Source: Elizabethkingia sp. YR214 (lineage in GTDB: Bacteria > Bacteroidota > Bacteroidia > Flavobacteriales > Weeksellaceae). Taken from it: a DNA stretch of 64,000 bases. This document shows, piece after piece, positions 44,024 to 54,836 of this stretch. Each line of letters opens with the position of its first letter. Position 1 is the first letter of the stretch. Made by a program: the position numbers and the translations under genes. The stretch is from NCBI RefSeq assembly GCF_003058195.1, contig NZ_QBUH01000001.1, forward strand, positions 124,001 through 188,000, given 5' to 3'. A model generated the notes under the pieces. It was not told the origin of the DNA, ran no database searches, and worked only from the letters and a program-made list of their open reading frames with translations.

Positions 44024-45925
44024 TTAAGGATTTAGTCTTATGACACGATATCCTTTATTAACATAAGCACCTTCTTTTGTTTTTTCGTATTCAAATTTGG
44101 TTGCCAAATGTGTCTGACTTTTGCCCATTTGTCTGAAAATTTCTCCTTTGGAATTTTCTCTGGAAAGCGCGTCGTTCATTACATCAAATCCCACAACCGC
44201 ATATTTAGACGGGGACTTACAGAACTTAGCATTATACTGTGCCAATACTTCTTTCTCGAAATTTCCGTCAGTATTAATCTTTCTGTCCATAATGTAAACC
44301 ATGTTTACTTTCCCCAGATCTGCTTCTTTTTTATCAAAGTCATTGGAATAGAACATACTGAATGCCTTTACCCCCGAAACCTCTTTTCCTAAAGAAACCA
44401 TTCTGTTGGTAAAAGAAGATTTTGTAGCCTCATTATCCGATGCCAGAACTGCAATTACAGGAGCGGACTGTCCTGTCATCATATTCTTATCAACCTGAAT
44501 ATCATTAGGATTTGCTACAATAGCAATATTTGGTTTTTTAAGAGATTTTTCTAATCTTGTGCGAATATCTTCAGCATAAGAATCTCCTACAATGTATATT
44601 TTCTCTCCGTTATAAGAGTCCGAAACTTCTTTAGCAATTCTCTCTGCATAGGTAGAAGCATCTGTTTCTATAATGATCAGATTACCATATTTATACAAAT
44701 CCTTAGAGTTTGCAAAAGGAGAGATTACCGGGATTTTCTTTGAAGAAACATAAGACATAAGTTCCACAACATCAGACTTGAAGAATGGCCCTACAATAAG
44801 ATCTGTATTGTCCTTATTAATGGAAGTTAGTGCTTTCTGAAATGAAGATTCGCTCCCTTCGTCTATTACATTAATATTTAACTTTTGTCCTTTCGCTACA
44901 TTTCTCTGGATTGCCAGTTTAGCTCCTGTTAAAAAGTCCAGTGCAGCATTTCTGTATTTCGCATCATTGGTATCGAATCCGAATGGCAACAACAGAACAA
45001 CGTTCAGTGCATCACCTGAAGATTTGATAAATGAGCTATCACTAGATTTTTTAATTTTAAGAACCATTCCGGCTTTTAATCCGTTTGAAAGCTGTGGATT
45101 CAGTTCTATCAACTGATCCAAACTTACGCCGAATTTATTCAGAATACCAAAAATAGTATCTCCCGGCTGAACGGTATAAGTAATATCGTCTGCCGTAGCC
45201 TCGGTTTTTATGGTTTCACGTTTAGGCTGTTCTGAAGGAGTGTCATCTATTTTTGAAACCTTTGGCTTTTCTTCAGGTTTTATAGCTTCAGCTACAACAC
45301 TTCCACTTCCTACAACAATGGGTACTCCGGGCTGAAGTCCTTTCTCTTCTAATCCAGGATTCATACGGAATAAATCTTTCTGAGAAATATTAAATTTCTT
45401 GGTAATCTTATAGTAAGTATCTTTTGGCTGAACCAGATAATTTTCTGCTTTAGCAGATGTTTCTACAGGTTTTTCTTCGTGCTTTTTCTCCTGAACTACA
45501 GGCTCAGCAGAAACTTCGGCAACACCATATTTTTTAATATTTGCAGCAGGCAGATTAATCTTCTGTCCGATTTGCAGCCCTTCTCCTAATTCAGGATTCA
45601 GTTTTTTGATATCTGCTAATGAAACATGATAATCTCTTGAAATAGCATACAAGGATTGCCCTTGTTTTACAGCTATCTGTCCTGAGGTTGTTTTGGCTGT
45701 TACTGTTTCAGTAACATTTTTTCCTGTTTTGGATATCACAACGATATCTCCAATATCCAAAGTTTTGTTTTTTACATCCGGATTCAGTGCATAGAACTGA
45801 TCCAGTGTAAGACCATATTTTTTGGAAATGCTATACGGATTATCTTTAGCTATTACTGTATGTGTCTTTTGTGCAGATGCAGAAAGCCAGAAAACAGATA
45901 ATGCTGATATAAATAATTTCTTCAT
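44024..45925 (-). CDS. LysM-repeat protein with a C-terminal type-1 periplasmic-binding fold
   Basis: 633 residues. Signal peptide (about 1-18). Four LysM modules (about 20-66, 85-130, 165-210 and 245-292), each with an xYSISKKYGLTLDQFYALNP-like pattern, bind peptidoglycan. Residues about 305-633 resemble a receptor-type (Leu/Ile/Val-binding-like) periplasmic domain: VVLLLPFGFDTNDAKYRNAALDFLTGAKLA, DLIVGPFFKSDVVELMSYVSSKKIPVISPFAN. It could be a wall-anchored sensor or binding protein; the ligand is unknown. The gene is 37 bases downstream of bshC. Confidence 0.85.
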   Translation of the reverse strand: MKKLFISALSVFWLSASAQKTHTVIAKDNPYSISKKYGLTLDQFYALNPDVKNKTLDIGDIVVISKTGKNVTETVTAKTTSGQIAVKQGQSLYAISRDYHVSLADIKKLNPELGEGLQIGQKINLPAANIKKYGVAEVSAEPVVQEKKHEEKPVETSAKAENYLVQPKDTYYKITKKFNISQKDLFRMNPGLEEKGLQPGVPIVVGSGSVVAEAIKPEEKPKVSKIDDTPSEQPKRETIKTEATADDITYTVQPGDTIFGILNKFGVSLDQLIELNPQLSNGLKAGMVLKIKKSSDSSFIKSSGDALNVVLLLPFGFDTNDAKYRNAALDFLTGAKLAIQRNVAKGQKLNINVIDEGSESSFQKALTSINKDNTDLIVGPFFKSDVVELMSYVSSKKIPVISPFANSKDLYKYGNLIIIETDASTYAERIAKEVSDSYNGEKIYIVGDSYAEDIRTRLEKSLKKPNIAIVANPNDIQVDKNMMTGQSAPVIAVLASDNEATKSSFTNRMVSLGKEVSGVKAFSMFYSNDFDKKEADLGKVNMVYIMDRKINTDGNFEKEVLAQYNAKFCKSPSKYAVVGFDVMNDALSRENSKGEIFRQMGKSQTHLATKFEYEKTKEGAYVNKGYRVIRLNP

Positions 45926-45962
45926 TAGCGTATATTATTATGCAAAAATAAACTTTTTGTTT

Positions 45963-47555
45963 TTATAAAACCACCACTGTTAATTCAGGATGGGCAACTT
46001 CGATATTCTCGTAACAAGTATTAAGCCAGTTGCGTCCATTTTCAGCATAGAAGTTACTAAAATTAATTTTACGTTCCTGCCATACTCCGGCAGGGTTTAC
46101 TACTTCATATAATTGGTTGTAGCGCTGATAGAGATCTGCCTGCACAATTTTTTCTGCACGAAGCAATCTTTTATGCATTCTCTCGAAAGATTTAAGCTGA
46201 CGGACTTCTTCCGCTGCCACAAGGTTACCAAATGTTTTATCGGTTGTTTCCGCTTGCTTCTTCAGCTCGCTGAACATGGATTTGATATTTTCTTCTTTTT
46301 CTTCCAATAATGGTTGCAGAGATGTTTTCCCAAGCAGTTTACTGTGAACAACTTCCTGATAATTTCCAAAGAAATTTTCTACACATAAGTCCAGTTTTTG
46401 GATCTTACGAAGTGTTTTCTCTGTAATAAAGGCCAATGAATTTCTGGGTACTAAAATCGGGAATTCTACATCTATTGCTTCAAAGAATTTCTTGAGTTCC
46501 AGCCAGTACATAATCTCTGCGTTCCCGCCGATATAAATAATATTGGGTAAAACAGTTTCCTGGTATGCTGGCCTCAGAACAGCATTTGGACTAAACCGCT
46601 GAGGGTTAGTATTCAGTTCTGCTAATATTTCTTCCTCACTAAAACTAATATCTGTATCTACAACATGATAGGAACTGCCGGTCTTTTCAATTCTGTCTCT
46701 TGACTCATCTCTAAGGTAAAAGAGATTTATCTCTCTCGGATTAACCTGAACCTTACCATATTGATTAATCAGAACATCAACGGTTTCTTTAGAATTCTCA
46801 TAAAGACTATTTTCCAGTAGTTCTTTTCTGAAAACAGGAGCGGCCAATGCTTTTAGTTTTTTATCATCTCCATTAAGGATAAGCAATCCTGAATCTCCAA
46901 AAATTCTGTTAACCAAAATTCTTGTAGCAAGAGTTAGCGATCTCCCTTCCTGATATGCTTCCTTTGCCCAGCGGACTAATTCGGTTCCGTATGTAAAATC
47001 TTTAAATTCTTTTTCAAAAACATCCAGGAAAGAAAGATCGGAGGACTTAATCCGTCCTACTGCTCCACCTGATTTTTCTTGAATCTGATAGAAATTACCT
47101 TCTGTTTTAAAATGGTTAATTTCATCAAAATCATGATCTTCTGTTGCCATCCAGAATACCGGAACGAAGTTTTTCCCTTCATTATTCTCATTCAGATATT
47201 TGGCGGTTTTTATGGTCTGAAGAATCTTATAGATAAAGAATACCGGCCCGGTAAATAGATTTAGCTGGTGCCCCGTGGTTACAGTAAAAGTATTCTCCTT
47301 ACGCAATAGCTCGATATTCTGCATCTGCTTGGCGCTAATAGCTATATTTCGCATCTGCTTTGTAAGAACCTCCGTAAGAACTTCTCTGTGTCCGAAAGGA
47401 TAATTTCTGGATTTTTTATTTGCCTGTGCTAAGGCATTATCTTTACTGAATTGTAACCCGTGGTACGCTGAAAGATTACCATTCAGGTAATCCTTCAACA
47501 TTTCAGGAATGCTTGGTATGTCCCTGAAATCAATATTAAAACGACAATCTGCCAT
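45963..47555 (-). CDS. bshC: Bacillithiol biosynthesis cysteine-adding enzyme BshC
   Basis: 530 residues, the family length. BshC attaches cysteine to glucosaminyl-malate in the last step of bacillithiol synthesis, the low-molecular-weight thiol of Bacteroidetes and Firmicutes. Motifs are TVTTGHQLNLFTGPVFFIYKIL, the VPVFWMATEDHDFDEI stretch and the C-terminal coiled-coil (about 400-470). It overlaps no neighbour and is 9 bases from the putative porin gene upstream, so those two are likely cotranscribed. Confidence 0.95.
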   Translation of the reverse strand: MADCRFNIDFRDIPSIPEMLKDYLNGNLSAYHGLQFSKDNALAQANKKSRNYPFGHREVLTEVLTKQMRNIAISAKQMQNIELLRKENTFTVTTGHQLNLFTGPVFFIYKILQTIKTAKYLNENNEGKNFVPVFWMATEDHDFDEINHFKTEGNFYQIQEKSGGAVGRIKSSDLSFLDVFEKEFKDFTYGTELVRWAKEAYQEGRSLTLATRILVNRIFGDSGLLILNGDDKKLKALAAPVFRKELLENSLYENSKETVDVLINQYGKVQVNPREINLFYLRDESRDRIEKTGSSYHVVDTDISFSEEEILAELNTNPQRFSPNAVLRPAYQETVLPNIIYIGGNAEIMYWLELKKFFEAIDVEFPILVPRNSLAFITEKTLRKIQKLDLCVENFFGNYQEVVHSKLLGKTSLQPLLEEKEENIKSMFSELKKQAETTDKTFGNLVAAEEVRQLKSFERMHKRLLRAEKIVQADLYQRYNQLYEVVNPAGVWQERKINFSNFYAENGRNWLNTCYENIEVAHPELTVVVL

Positions 47556-47564
47556 TCTTCAAAT

Positions 47565-49505
47565 TTATGAAAAAATATACCAAACTATACCCAAATTAAG
47601 CCTGAAATCGGCAACCGGATAATATGGCGCAGCAAAACCTTTATTCCCTGATATTGTTGTATTAATCTGCTGTCCTTCTATAAAGAACATCATGGTTTTT
47701 ACTTTCAGATTAATATACAAGTCCATCATTGGTTTTCCACCGATAGAATAGCCCGATGTTGCACTTGGCAGTACAAATTCGTTAAGTACCGGGAAAAATT
47801 CTCTGGAAGCAAATTTGCTGAAGTAATATGCTTTAACTCCTGCCTGAACTTCTGCCGCATCTTTGAATACTTTGGACTGAAAATATACATTTGCACGCCC
47901 AACAAAGCCAGGCATTGGCATAAGGTCTTTATTATTAATTGCAGACTGGAATAATACTCTTCCGTTCAGATGGAATTTTCCATATTTAAAAGTTGCATCT
48001 CCTCCAGCCTGAGTAATATTAATGGATGAAGTTGACTGCTGCATCTGTTTGTTAGCATCAATATAGGCATAGTTTCCAATACTGAAATAGTTAAGAAATG
48101 CTGATGCATCGAACCATTTCAGTCTCACAATACCTCCGGCTTCTAAAACGCTCTGATTTTTGAAACCTAAATTAACATAGTTGAAGTTTCTATATTGAGA
48201 CCCGTTCAACAGTAGGTTAAATGATGGCGCTCCGGATTGGAAGTTTAGTTTCCCTTCTACAGCAAAACCTTCTGCAGGAATAAAGGAAACTTTGTTATTG
48301 ATACGAATAAAGTTCCCGAATGTGCTTCCTGTAGTATATTCTGCGGAAGAATTGAGATCGAATCTATTCCAGAGTTTAACCTGCAAATTTCCTTCTACTC
48401 CTATTCTATTCTCTTTCCAAACGGTGTTATTATCTACAACATTATTCGGCAGGAAGATCTGATTGGTTCCCAAAATTACATTCTGATATTTCAGTCCGGC
48501 ATCTAATTTAAATTTCTCTCTATCAAAAACCAAGCTTACAACATTAGTCAGTTTTTTAGAATACTTTTTTGTTGATGGAAAAAAACCACTGATAATATCT
48601 GCTGCATTGGTTGTATAATAGCTTTCTGTTCCATTCTGAGTGTAATAATATTTATTCCCCTCATGCATCAACATATGCCTGATCTTCAAAGGAAAAGCAT
48701 CATTGATTCTGAATAAACCAAAATCATGACTCAGATAATACCTTCTGTAAGAAAAGAAGCTCTCTGTATTATTCAGGTTAACCTCCATATTCAGCCTGTT
48801 ATTAAAACGGGAATCCCCGCCTAAGAACTGATCTAAAGTTTTGATACCACCGTTTTCTTCATTATTCACATTCTGATTAAGGTAATGTGCATAAAGCTCG
48901 TAACGCCCTGTTTTATTCTTATAGTGCGCTCCGGCATTAAAGTTATTGCTCGCTGAAAGGTTTCTCTGGTAGATCCCCTTGGCACGCAGTCCCATATAAT
49001 TAACAAAGAAATTAAAGTCTTTCCCTATATTCTGGGTATAAGTAGAGCTTAGTACATGTCCGCTTCCGGGTGCTGTGTGATATATAAATGTAGTTGTAGG
49101 TGTTTTTACATCATAGTATTTAATATCATCTACGCCTAATATACTAAAGGATTTTCCTGTTGGTAATACCGCAAGATTCTGCTGTAGATTAGTTTCGTAC
49201 ACTAACGGATTAAAAGTCTGTCCGGAGTTAGCGAACTGGACTTTCCCGAAGTTGTCTTTGTTATTATACTGTGAAAAGATATATGTTTTTTCATGTGAAA
49301 AAACTGTATCAAATATCTTTGCTTCCCCTCTCTGCGTTTTGAATTTATAGTCGCTAATTACCGGTCTAAAGATTTTCATAGAATCTTTTTTACCATTATC
49401 TACAATAACAGAATCTTCTGCAATTCTATTATTATCAGTCTTATTAACAACCTGTGCCGATATAGTTCCCGACACCAAAACTACCCATAAAAAAAAGTAC
49501 CTCAT
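47565..49505 (-). CDS. Putative outer-membrane porin
   Basis: 646 residues. Signal peptide (about 1-17, ending TISA). The rest is beta-rich with alternating aromatic and polar residues and ends in Phe-Ser, as in outer-membrane barrels. It resembles the 'putative porin' family of Bacteroidetes (YLSHDFGLFRINDAFPLKIRHMLMHEGNKYYY, PYYPVADFRLNLGIVWYIFS). The passenger solute is unknown. A -7-like TACTTTTG lies on the minus strand at 49523-49530. It heads the porin-bshC-LysM operon. Confidence 0.8.
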   Translation of the reverse strand: MRYFFLWVVLVSGTISAQVVNKTDNNRIAEDSVIVDNGKKDSMKIFRPVISDYKFKTQRGEAKIFDTVFSHEKTYIFSQYNNKDNFGKVQFANSGQTFNPLVYETNLQQNLAVLPTGKSFSILGVDDIKYYDVKTPTTTFIYHTAPGSGHVLSSTYTQNIGKDFNFFVNYMGLRAKGIYQRNLSASNNFNAGAHYKNKTGRYELYAHYLNQNVNNEENGGIKTLDQFLGGDSRFNNRLNMEVNLNNTESFFSYRRYYLSHDFGLFRINDAFPLKIRHMLMHEGNKYYYTQNGTESYYTTNAADIISGFFPSTKKYSKKLTNVVSLVFDREKFKLDAGLKYQNVILGTNQIFLPNNVVDNNTVWKENRIGVEGNLQVKLWNRFDLNSSAEYTTGSTFGNFIRINNKVSFIPAEGFAVEGKLNFQSGAPSFNLLLNGSQYRNFNYVNLGFKNQSVLEAGGIVRLKWFDASAFLNYFSIGNYAYIDANKQMQQSTSSINITQAGGDATFKYGKFHLNGRVLFQSAINNKDLMPMPGFVGRANVYFQSKVFKDAAEVQAGVKAYYFSKFASREFFPVLNEFVLPSATSGYSIGGKPMMDLYINLKVKTMMFFIEGQQINTTISGNKGFAAPYYPVADFRLNLGIVWYIFS

Positions 49506-49712
49506 CTTGTTGGAATGAGGTACAAAAGTAGAGATTTTTTTGATAAAGAATTACTGATTCTTAAAGTCAACCAATTTCACGATACGATCTTCTTTACTGA
49601 GGTCTATTTATAACCTAATCAGCAAGAGCTTTTATTCAAATACAATCTCCTTTTTCAGCATACCAGGCAAACACCTATTCTTCTCTCACTAGTACTACTT
49701 TTAGTTCTTATA

Positions 49713-51143
49713 TTATCTGTTATTGTTTATATCTTTAGGAATATGGGGATTTGCATCAATTTCTGATTGCGGAATTTTTAGAAAGAAACGTTTATCATCT
49801 GGCAGTATTGGATTGTTTGCCAGATTAACTCTATGCCAAATATCTCTTGGAAGTCCTCTTCTCAATCTTTTAGCATCATACCACTCCACTCCTATTTCTC
49901 CATATAGCTCCTTTTTCCGTTCTGTCAAAATTTCCTCATACAGTGCTACTCCGACATTTGATGACTTTACAGCCTGAACATCTCTATTTTTTTGTAATTT
50001 GTATAACAAATCATGAGCTCCACTATCATTCCCTTGTTTATACATTGCTTCGGCTTCGATTAAAATCATCTCAGGAGTTCTCATTAAAACCAAATGAGAG
50101 GTAAAAGCAAACTTAAATTTTTTGGTATACCATTCTCTATAATCCGTAATCCCGGCACCAGTTTTAAAAAACTGATTCCTAACATCAGTTGGAGAGAAAA
50201 GTGCAACAAAGGATTTATTAATAAAAGTATTACTGTATCCGTCCTCGGTTCGGGTATAAAAGGCGTGCGGTGCCAGCCAAAAATAACTGGATTGATCTGC
50301 TTGTTGCGGATCTGCCAGTAACCATTCATTCCCTCTATTCATATCGTCAAAGCCTGATGCATAAAATTGGGGACTAAGGACTGCATCTACATTTCCTCCA
50401 TATGCTTTATTAGCATATTCCTGAGCTTTAGGCCAATTGCCCATCACCTGATATACTCTGGCAGCTATACCATATGAAACTGCCTTACTGAAATAAGATT
50501 TATTCTCTCTATTTAAAGAACCTATAGCAATAGCTCTTTCTAAATCATCCGTAATTAATTTATACATATCCTTCATAGTACTCATTGCCTGGCCAGTTGT
50601 AGCATTGGATTTTGTATATATCGGTAGAGCTTGCAGATTAGGATCATAAGTATAAGTATGCTGAAATTCTAAACTAAGTTCAAAATAAAAATAGGCTCTC
50701 ATCGTATAAGCTTGGCCAAATAATATTTTCTTGTTTTCTTCTGATATCGCTGTACTTGCTTCCACACCTTCAATAAATGAGTTTACCTGATTAATAAGAT
50801 AGTATGGGAAATTCCAGCTGAATTGAGACCTGCTGGAATTTGGTTCTCTAAAATTATTTTCATAGTCATTTCTGAACCAACTACCACTAACTGCACTAAT
50901 ATTACCTTTCACCTCTCTGGCAAAATACATGGATCCCAGATTTCCACTTTCGGTATTTAAAAACTGGCCTCTGGTACGCCTTAATATTCCTGCAATGTGA
51001 GCCTTTGCCCCTTCATACGATCCATATACGACATCCGGAGACACAACATCTGTTGGTTTAGGTTCATTCAGATATTCTTCACTACAAGATAACATTGCAA
51101 CGGAAAGACCAATAATCACTATTATATATTTAATATTTTTCAT
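49713..51143 (-). CDS. SusD/RagB-family lipoprotein (pair C)
   Basis: 476 residues; lipobox MLSC with Cys20. The N-terminal SYEGAKAHIAGILRRTRGQF and the GQAYTMRAYFYFELSLEFQHTY stretch are almost identical in SusD E at 61088, showing a recent paralogue. The C-terminal TPEMILIEAEAMYKQG and ERKKELYGEIGVEWYDAKRLRRGL signatures are typical. It follows SusC C by 10 bases. The substrate is unknown. Confidence 0.93.
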   Translation of the reverse strand: MKNIKYIIVIIGLSVAMLSCSEEYLNEPKPTDVVSPDVVYGSYEGAKAHIAGILRRTRGQFLNTESGNLGSMYFAREVKGNISAVSGSWFRNDYENNFREPNSSRSQFSWNFPYYLINQVNSFIEGVEASTAISEENKKILFGQAYTMRAYFYFELSLEFQHTYTYDPNLQALPIYTKSNATTGQAMSTMKDMYKLITDDLERAIAIGSLNRENKSYFSKAVSYGIAARVYQVMGNWPKAQEYANKAYGGNVDAVLSPQFYASGFDDMNRGNEWLLADPQQADQSSYFWLAPHAFYTRTEDGYSNTFINKSFVALFSPTDVRNQFFKTGAGITDYREWYTKKFKFAFTSHLVLMRTPEMILIEAEAMYKQGNDSGAHDLLYKLQKNRDVQAVKSSNVGVALYEEILTERKKELYGEIGVEWYDAKRLRRGLPRDIWHRVNLANNPILPDDKRFFLKIPQSEIDANPHIPKDINNNR

Positions 51144-51153
51144 TGTTTTTGTT

Positions 51154-54081
51154 TTAAAATCCTATACTAAATCCTAAAGAAATGGTTCTTAAGTTATATG
51201 ATCGACTATTTGTTGTTCCTGCCAAACTTTGCTCCGGATCAATTCCTTTGTGACTCTGCCACGTCCACACATTATCTCCTTGTAGAAAAATTCTCATACT
51301 AGACACTCCCATTTTATCAAGTAAATCTTCTCTTACATTATACCCAAGTGTTAATGATTTTAGTCTTATAAAGTTGTTTTTAAACAAGAACCTCGAGGAA
51401 AGTGCATTATTTTGATTATTAGCCATTATATTAACGGGTACATCTGTAATATCTCCAGGTTTTTGCCATGCATTCCTGACATCTACAGATTGTTGATTTC
51501 CGGGCGATAAGAATCCTGACATTAATGATGCGTAGGAAGAATCATATATATAAGAACCAAATGAAAAGTTAAACAGAGCATTCAAATCGAAACTTCCGTA
51601 TTTGAAAGAATTGGTAAAGCCCCCTCTGAATTTGGGCAAAGAACTTCCCATATACCTTTTACTAGCTTCCGCATTAGCCAAATTATAATCGGTAGTTTTT
51701 TCTCTTGTTACATTTCCTTGTGCGTCTTTCTTATCATACCACCAGGTACCCATTCCGGTTTTAGTATCAACCCCCGCCCATTCAACCAAAAAGAAATCAT
51801 ACAATGACGAACCTACCTCCCATCTTTTAGTTCCATTGATAAATGATTCCTGAGTAAGTTCTGTTATTTTATTTTTTTCAAATGTGAGATTAAGACTTGT
51901 TCTCCACTGGAATTTATCAGAACTGATATTTAATGAGGAAATATCGAATTCCCATCCGTAATTTCTTAGTGCTCCTATATTAGTTGTAATCGAAGTATTT
52001 CCGGTAGAACCAGGTAAGGGTTTGGCATATATTAAGTCTATAGATCTTTTGTTAAAGTAATCTACATTTGCTGTTATTCGGTTTTTTAAAAAGCCTATTT
52101 CTGCACCTGCATTTAAAGAAGCAGTCTTCTCCCACGTAAGAAAATAGTCTCTTGCCCCACCCAATAAAACGCCTGTTTGCCCAAGTTGATTCCAACCTGT
52201 TGCAAAGGACATCATGTAAGGAAAATACCCATCCGCTCCATTATTCCCTAATTCTCCATACGAAGATTTCAGTTTTAAGTAATTGACTATCTTATTTTTG
52301 AAAAAATTTTCCTGACTAACAACCCAGGCCCCACCTACAGAATAAAAAGTTCCCCATCTGACTTCAGGAGCAAATCTTGTTGAACCATCATTTCTTACAG
52401 ATCCTTCAATAAAATATTTATTGGCATAATTATATCCTAATCGTCCCAAATAACCTACAAGTCTCTCTTGGTTAATATATCCTCCAACTCCCTCGGAAAC
52501 TGTTTTTCCATTCAAAACATATACTTCTGGTAGAAACCCTGTTCCTTGTGCATTAAGAGCATCATATCTATAATCCATCAATTCAAATATGGCTTGGGCA
52601 TTAATATTATGCTTCCCAAAATTTTTATTAAAGTCTAAACTATTTGTCCAGTTTATGGTTTTCGCCAAATCTCTGTTTTGGGAAACTCTTCCTTTTACAC
52701 TCGCAGCAGCTCCATAAGCATAATGTGTATAAGAATAGCTATCATAATTATACAGCTGAAATGACCCTTGGGATCTTAGCTTTAGATAATCTGTAAGGGT
52801 AACTTCTGCAAATCCGTTAATAAAGGTATCATATCTGTTATATCGTATTTTATTATTATATAATACTCCAAGAGCATTTTCATTCGTTAACAAAGGCCGC
52901 TGTGCATTTACAGGCCTCCCCGAAACAGAGGTATCTCCATAATCATATTGTGATCTGCCAAAAGCATCTAAAATAATATTCCCTTTTTCATCTCTCATAT
53001 AAATCGGATAAATACCCGACAAAGTATAAACCCATTGTATTGGACTTTGAAATGTACTTCCTGATTGCGTTGGATAATTCTGAGAAGAAGCACTAAATGA
53101 TGTATTTAATCCCACCTTCAGCCATCTATTAATCTTTGAGTCAACATTAGCCCTGAAGCCCAAGCGCTCAAATCTTGACGTTTTAATATTTCCATACATA
53201 TCCAGATAATCTACACCTATAAAATAGGTTGTATTCTCACTGCCACCTGAAATATTTAGTCTATGTTCTTGTTTGAAAGCTGAATTATTGATAAGCTCTT
53301 TTTCCCAATCAGTATCCCACAACAATTTGGCACCGGTAGCTACATTTCCCTTATCATCAATAGGATTGGTTACATTATAAGGATTGTATCCCAATGTATT
53401 TATTATATTATTTGTAGCATATTGTGCAGCTACGCCTGGTGTTTCTCCATTACTAACAATTCTTGCATTTCTTATAGCCTGCCAGGAATACTTCATGAAA
53501 TCTTCCGCCCTAAGCACTTCGTGAAATTTCACTGCCGATGAAGAGACTCCAATTAAAGAAGTAACATTCACTTTGGGTTTTGTATTTAGCTTTCCTTTTT
53601 TAGTTGTTATAATAATAACACCATTAGCACCTCTTGATCCATACAACGCAGTAGCAGATGCATCCTTCAGTACACTCATTGATTCCACCTGATCTTGTGG
53701 AATAGAGTTGATATTCCCGCCATAAGGTGACCCGTCTACAATAATTAATGGCTGAGTACTAGCATTAATAGATGAGACACCTCTTATATAAATAGAAGGG
53801 TTATCACCAGGCATACCGCCCGCGGCTATTACATTCACACCTGTTACAGTTCCCTGAAGCGCTCCTAAAATACTTGTTGCCTGCTGGGTTTCAATTATTC
53901 TTTTATCAACAGTCGCTACAGAGCCTACTATTGCTTCTTTCTTTTGTTTTCCAAAGGCCACAACCACAACTTCTTCTATATCTTTAATGGAAGTTGTATC
54001 AGGCTTTTTCTTTTGTGCCAGCAGTCCTTGTCCTATAAAGAACAGAACACCTACACGAAGCATGTGTAATTTTACTTTCAT
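51154..54081 (-). CDS. SusC/RagA-family TonB-dependent transporter (pair C)
   Basis: 975 residues from the ATG at 54081, giving MKVKLHMLRVGVLFFIGQGLLAQ as signal peptide; a longer frame reaches 54162 but its cysteine-rich start has no counterpart in SusC D. TonB-box-like IEEVVVVAF follows at once, then plug motifs QGTVTGVNV, YIRGVSSINAS, LKDASATALYGSRGANGVIIITTK, and a barrel ending in LGFSIGF. The C-terminal half is close to SusC E. No carboxypeptidase-like N-terminal domain. Confidence 0.94.
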   Translation of the reverse strand: MKVKLHMLRVGVLFFIGQGLLAQKKKPDTTSIKDIEEVVVVAFGKQKKEAIVGSVATVDKRIIETQQATSILGALQGTVTGVNVIAAGGMPGDNPSIYIRGVSSINASTQPLIIVDGSPYGGNINSIPQDQVESMSVLKDASATALYGSRGANGVIIITTKKGKLNTKPKVNVTSLIGVSSSAVKFHEVLRAEDFMKYSWQAIRNARIVSNGETPGVAAQYATNNIINTLGYNPYNVTNPIDDKGNVATGAKLLWDTDWEKELINNSAFKQEHRLNISGGSENTTYFIGVDYLDMYGNIKTSRFERLGFRANVDSKINRWLKVGLNTSFSASSQNYPTQSGSTFQSPIQWVYTLSGIYPIYMRDEKGNIILDAFGRSQYDYGDTSVSGRPVNAQRPLLTNENALGVLYNNKIRYNRYDTFINGFAEVTLTDYLKLRSQGSFQLYNYDSYSYTHYAYGAAASVKGRVSQNRDLAKTINWTNSLDFNKNFGKHNINAQAIFELMDYRYDALNAQGTGFLPEVYVLNGKTVSEGVGGYINQERLVGYLGRLGYNYANKYFIEGSVRNDGSTRFAPEVRWGTFYSVGGAWVVSQENFFKNKIVNYLKLKSSYGELGNNGADGYFPYMMSFATGWNQLGQTGVLLGGARDYFLTWEKTASLNAGAEIGFLKNRITANVDYFNKRSIDLIYAKPLPGSTGNTSITTNIGALRNYGWEFDISSLNISSDKFQWRTSLNLTFEKNKITELTQESFINGTKRWEVGSSLYDFFLVEWAGVDTKTGMGTWWYDKKDAQGNVTREKTTDYNLANAEASKRYMGSSLPKFRGGFTNSFKYGSFDLNALFNFSFGSYIYDSSYASLMSGFLSPGNQQSVDVRNAWQKPGDITDVPVNIMANNQNNALSSRFLFKNNFIRLKSLTLGYNVREDLLDKMGVSSMRIFLQGDNVWTWQSHKGIDPEQSLAGTTNSRSYNLRTISLGFSIGF

Positions 54082-54540
54082 ATTAATAAGATTTATTTTA
54101 TTATTAAAGCAACAGGAGTCTAGACAGTGAATAATTAATATACAATTAGAGGAACATAGCAATGATTGAAAACTTTACTTGAAACTAACTTGTTTAATTT
54201 ATGAATGTGCCATGAACATACAACCGAGAAAGTATTTAACTATTGAATACTATCCGGACTCTGTTGCAGTATATTTTCGGGAGTACTATTACCAATGTAA
54301 TTTCACACTAGTAATTCCCTGTGAAGAAATAAGAAACTGTTGATATTATTTGTTATTTGTGATCGATCGTACATGTACTGCATCTCATCAACAATGTTTC
54401 CCAGAATTATTCCACTAATTTAGTATTCATGACATACTTTTACCAGTGGTTTTTCGTAAAGTGTTTATAGTTCAAAATTTCATCAGAAACCTGTACACTC
54501 CTTTTTATCCGAATTACCGGATTTTGTTCATTTTGTAAAA
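54082..54540. other. Non-coding gap upstream of SusC C
   Basis: No convincing gene. The stretch near 54200-54220 (TTTATGAATGT..CAT) resembles one upstream of the SusCD relic near 55998-56018, suggesting both promoter regions were duplicated with their SusC genes. Two adjacent palindromes, GATCGATC and GTACATGTAC, lie at 54361-54378. I see no TAnnTTTG match on the minus strand here. Confidence 0.5.
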
Positions 54541-54747
54541 CTAATTACCAGTTCTAAAATCATTTATAGCTCTATCTGAAGGACCCGCTAATTCATAGTA
54601 TTTCTTACGTATAGCATCTGCGGTAAGACTATATTTTTCTTTACGGATACATTGTCTAACAAATTGAGGTGTCACCCCAAACTCATCCGCCAGAACTTTT
54701 ACAGCTTCAGTATTGTAAGTCTGTCTTTTTTTTGTAGGTTTGTTCAT
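54541..54747 (-). CDS. Small helix-turn-helix protein
   Basis: 68 residues. YNTEAVKVLADEFGVTPQFVRQCIRKEKYSLTADAIRKKYYEL reads as a helix-turn-helix followed by a second helix, so a DNA-binding role is likely. The N-terminus is basic (NKPTKKRQ). It is divergent from the HTH gene at 54837, with 89 bases between, which fits a local regulator pair or a phage/mobile-element remnant. The family is not recognised. Confidence 0.6.
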   Translation of the reverse strand: MNKPTKKRQTYNTEAVKVLADEFGVTPQFVRQCIRKEKYSLTADAIRKKYYELAGPSDRAINDFRTGN

Positions 54748-54836
54748 TGCTCTTTTTGTTTCAATTAAGAAACAAGTATACGGAATATTTTCTAAATAAC
54801 AAAGCTTAAATAGTAATTAATCTAAATTTTAACATT

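Noticed and set aside
54082-54162. N-terminal extension of SusC C
   Set aside because: The extra 27 residues (many Cys and Asn) precede a clear signal peptide that aligns with the SusC D start, so the ATG at 54081 is preferred.
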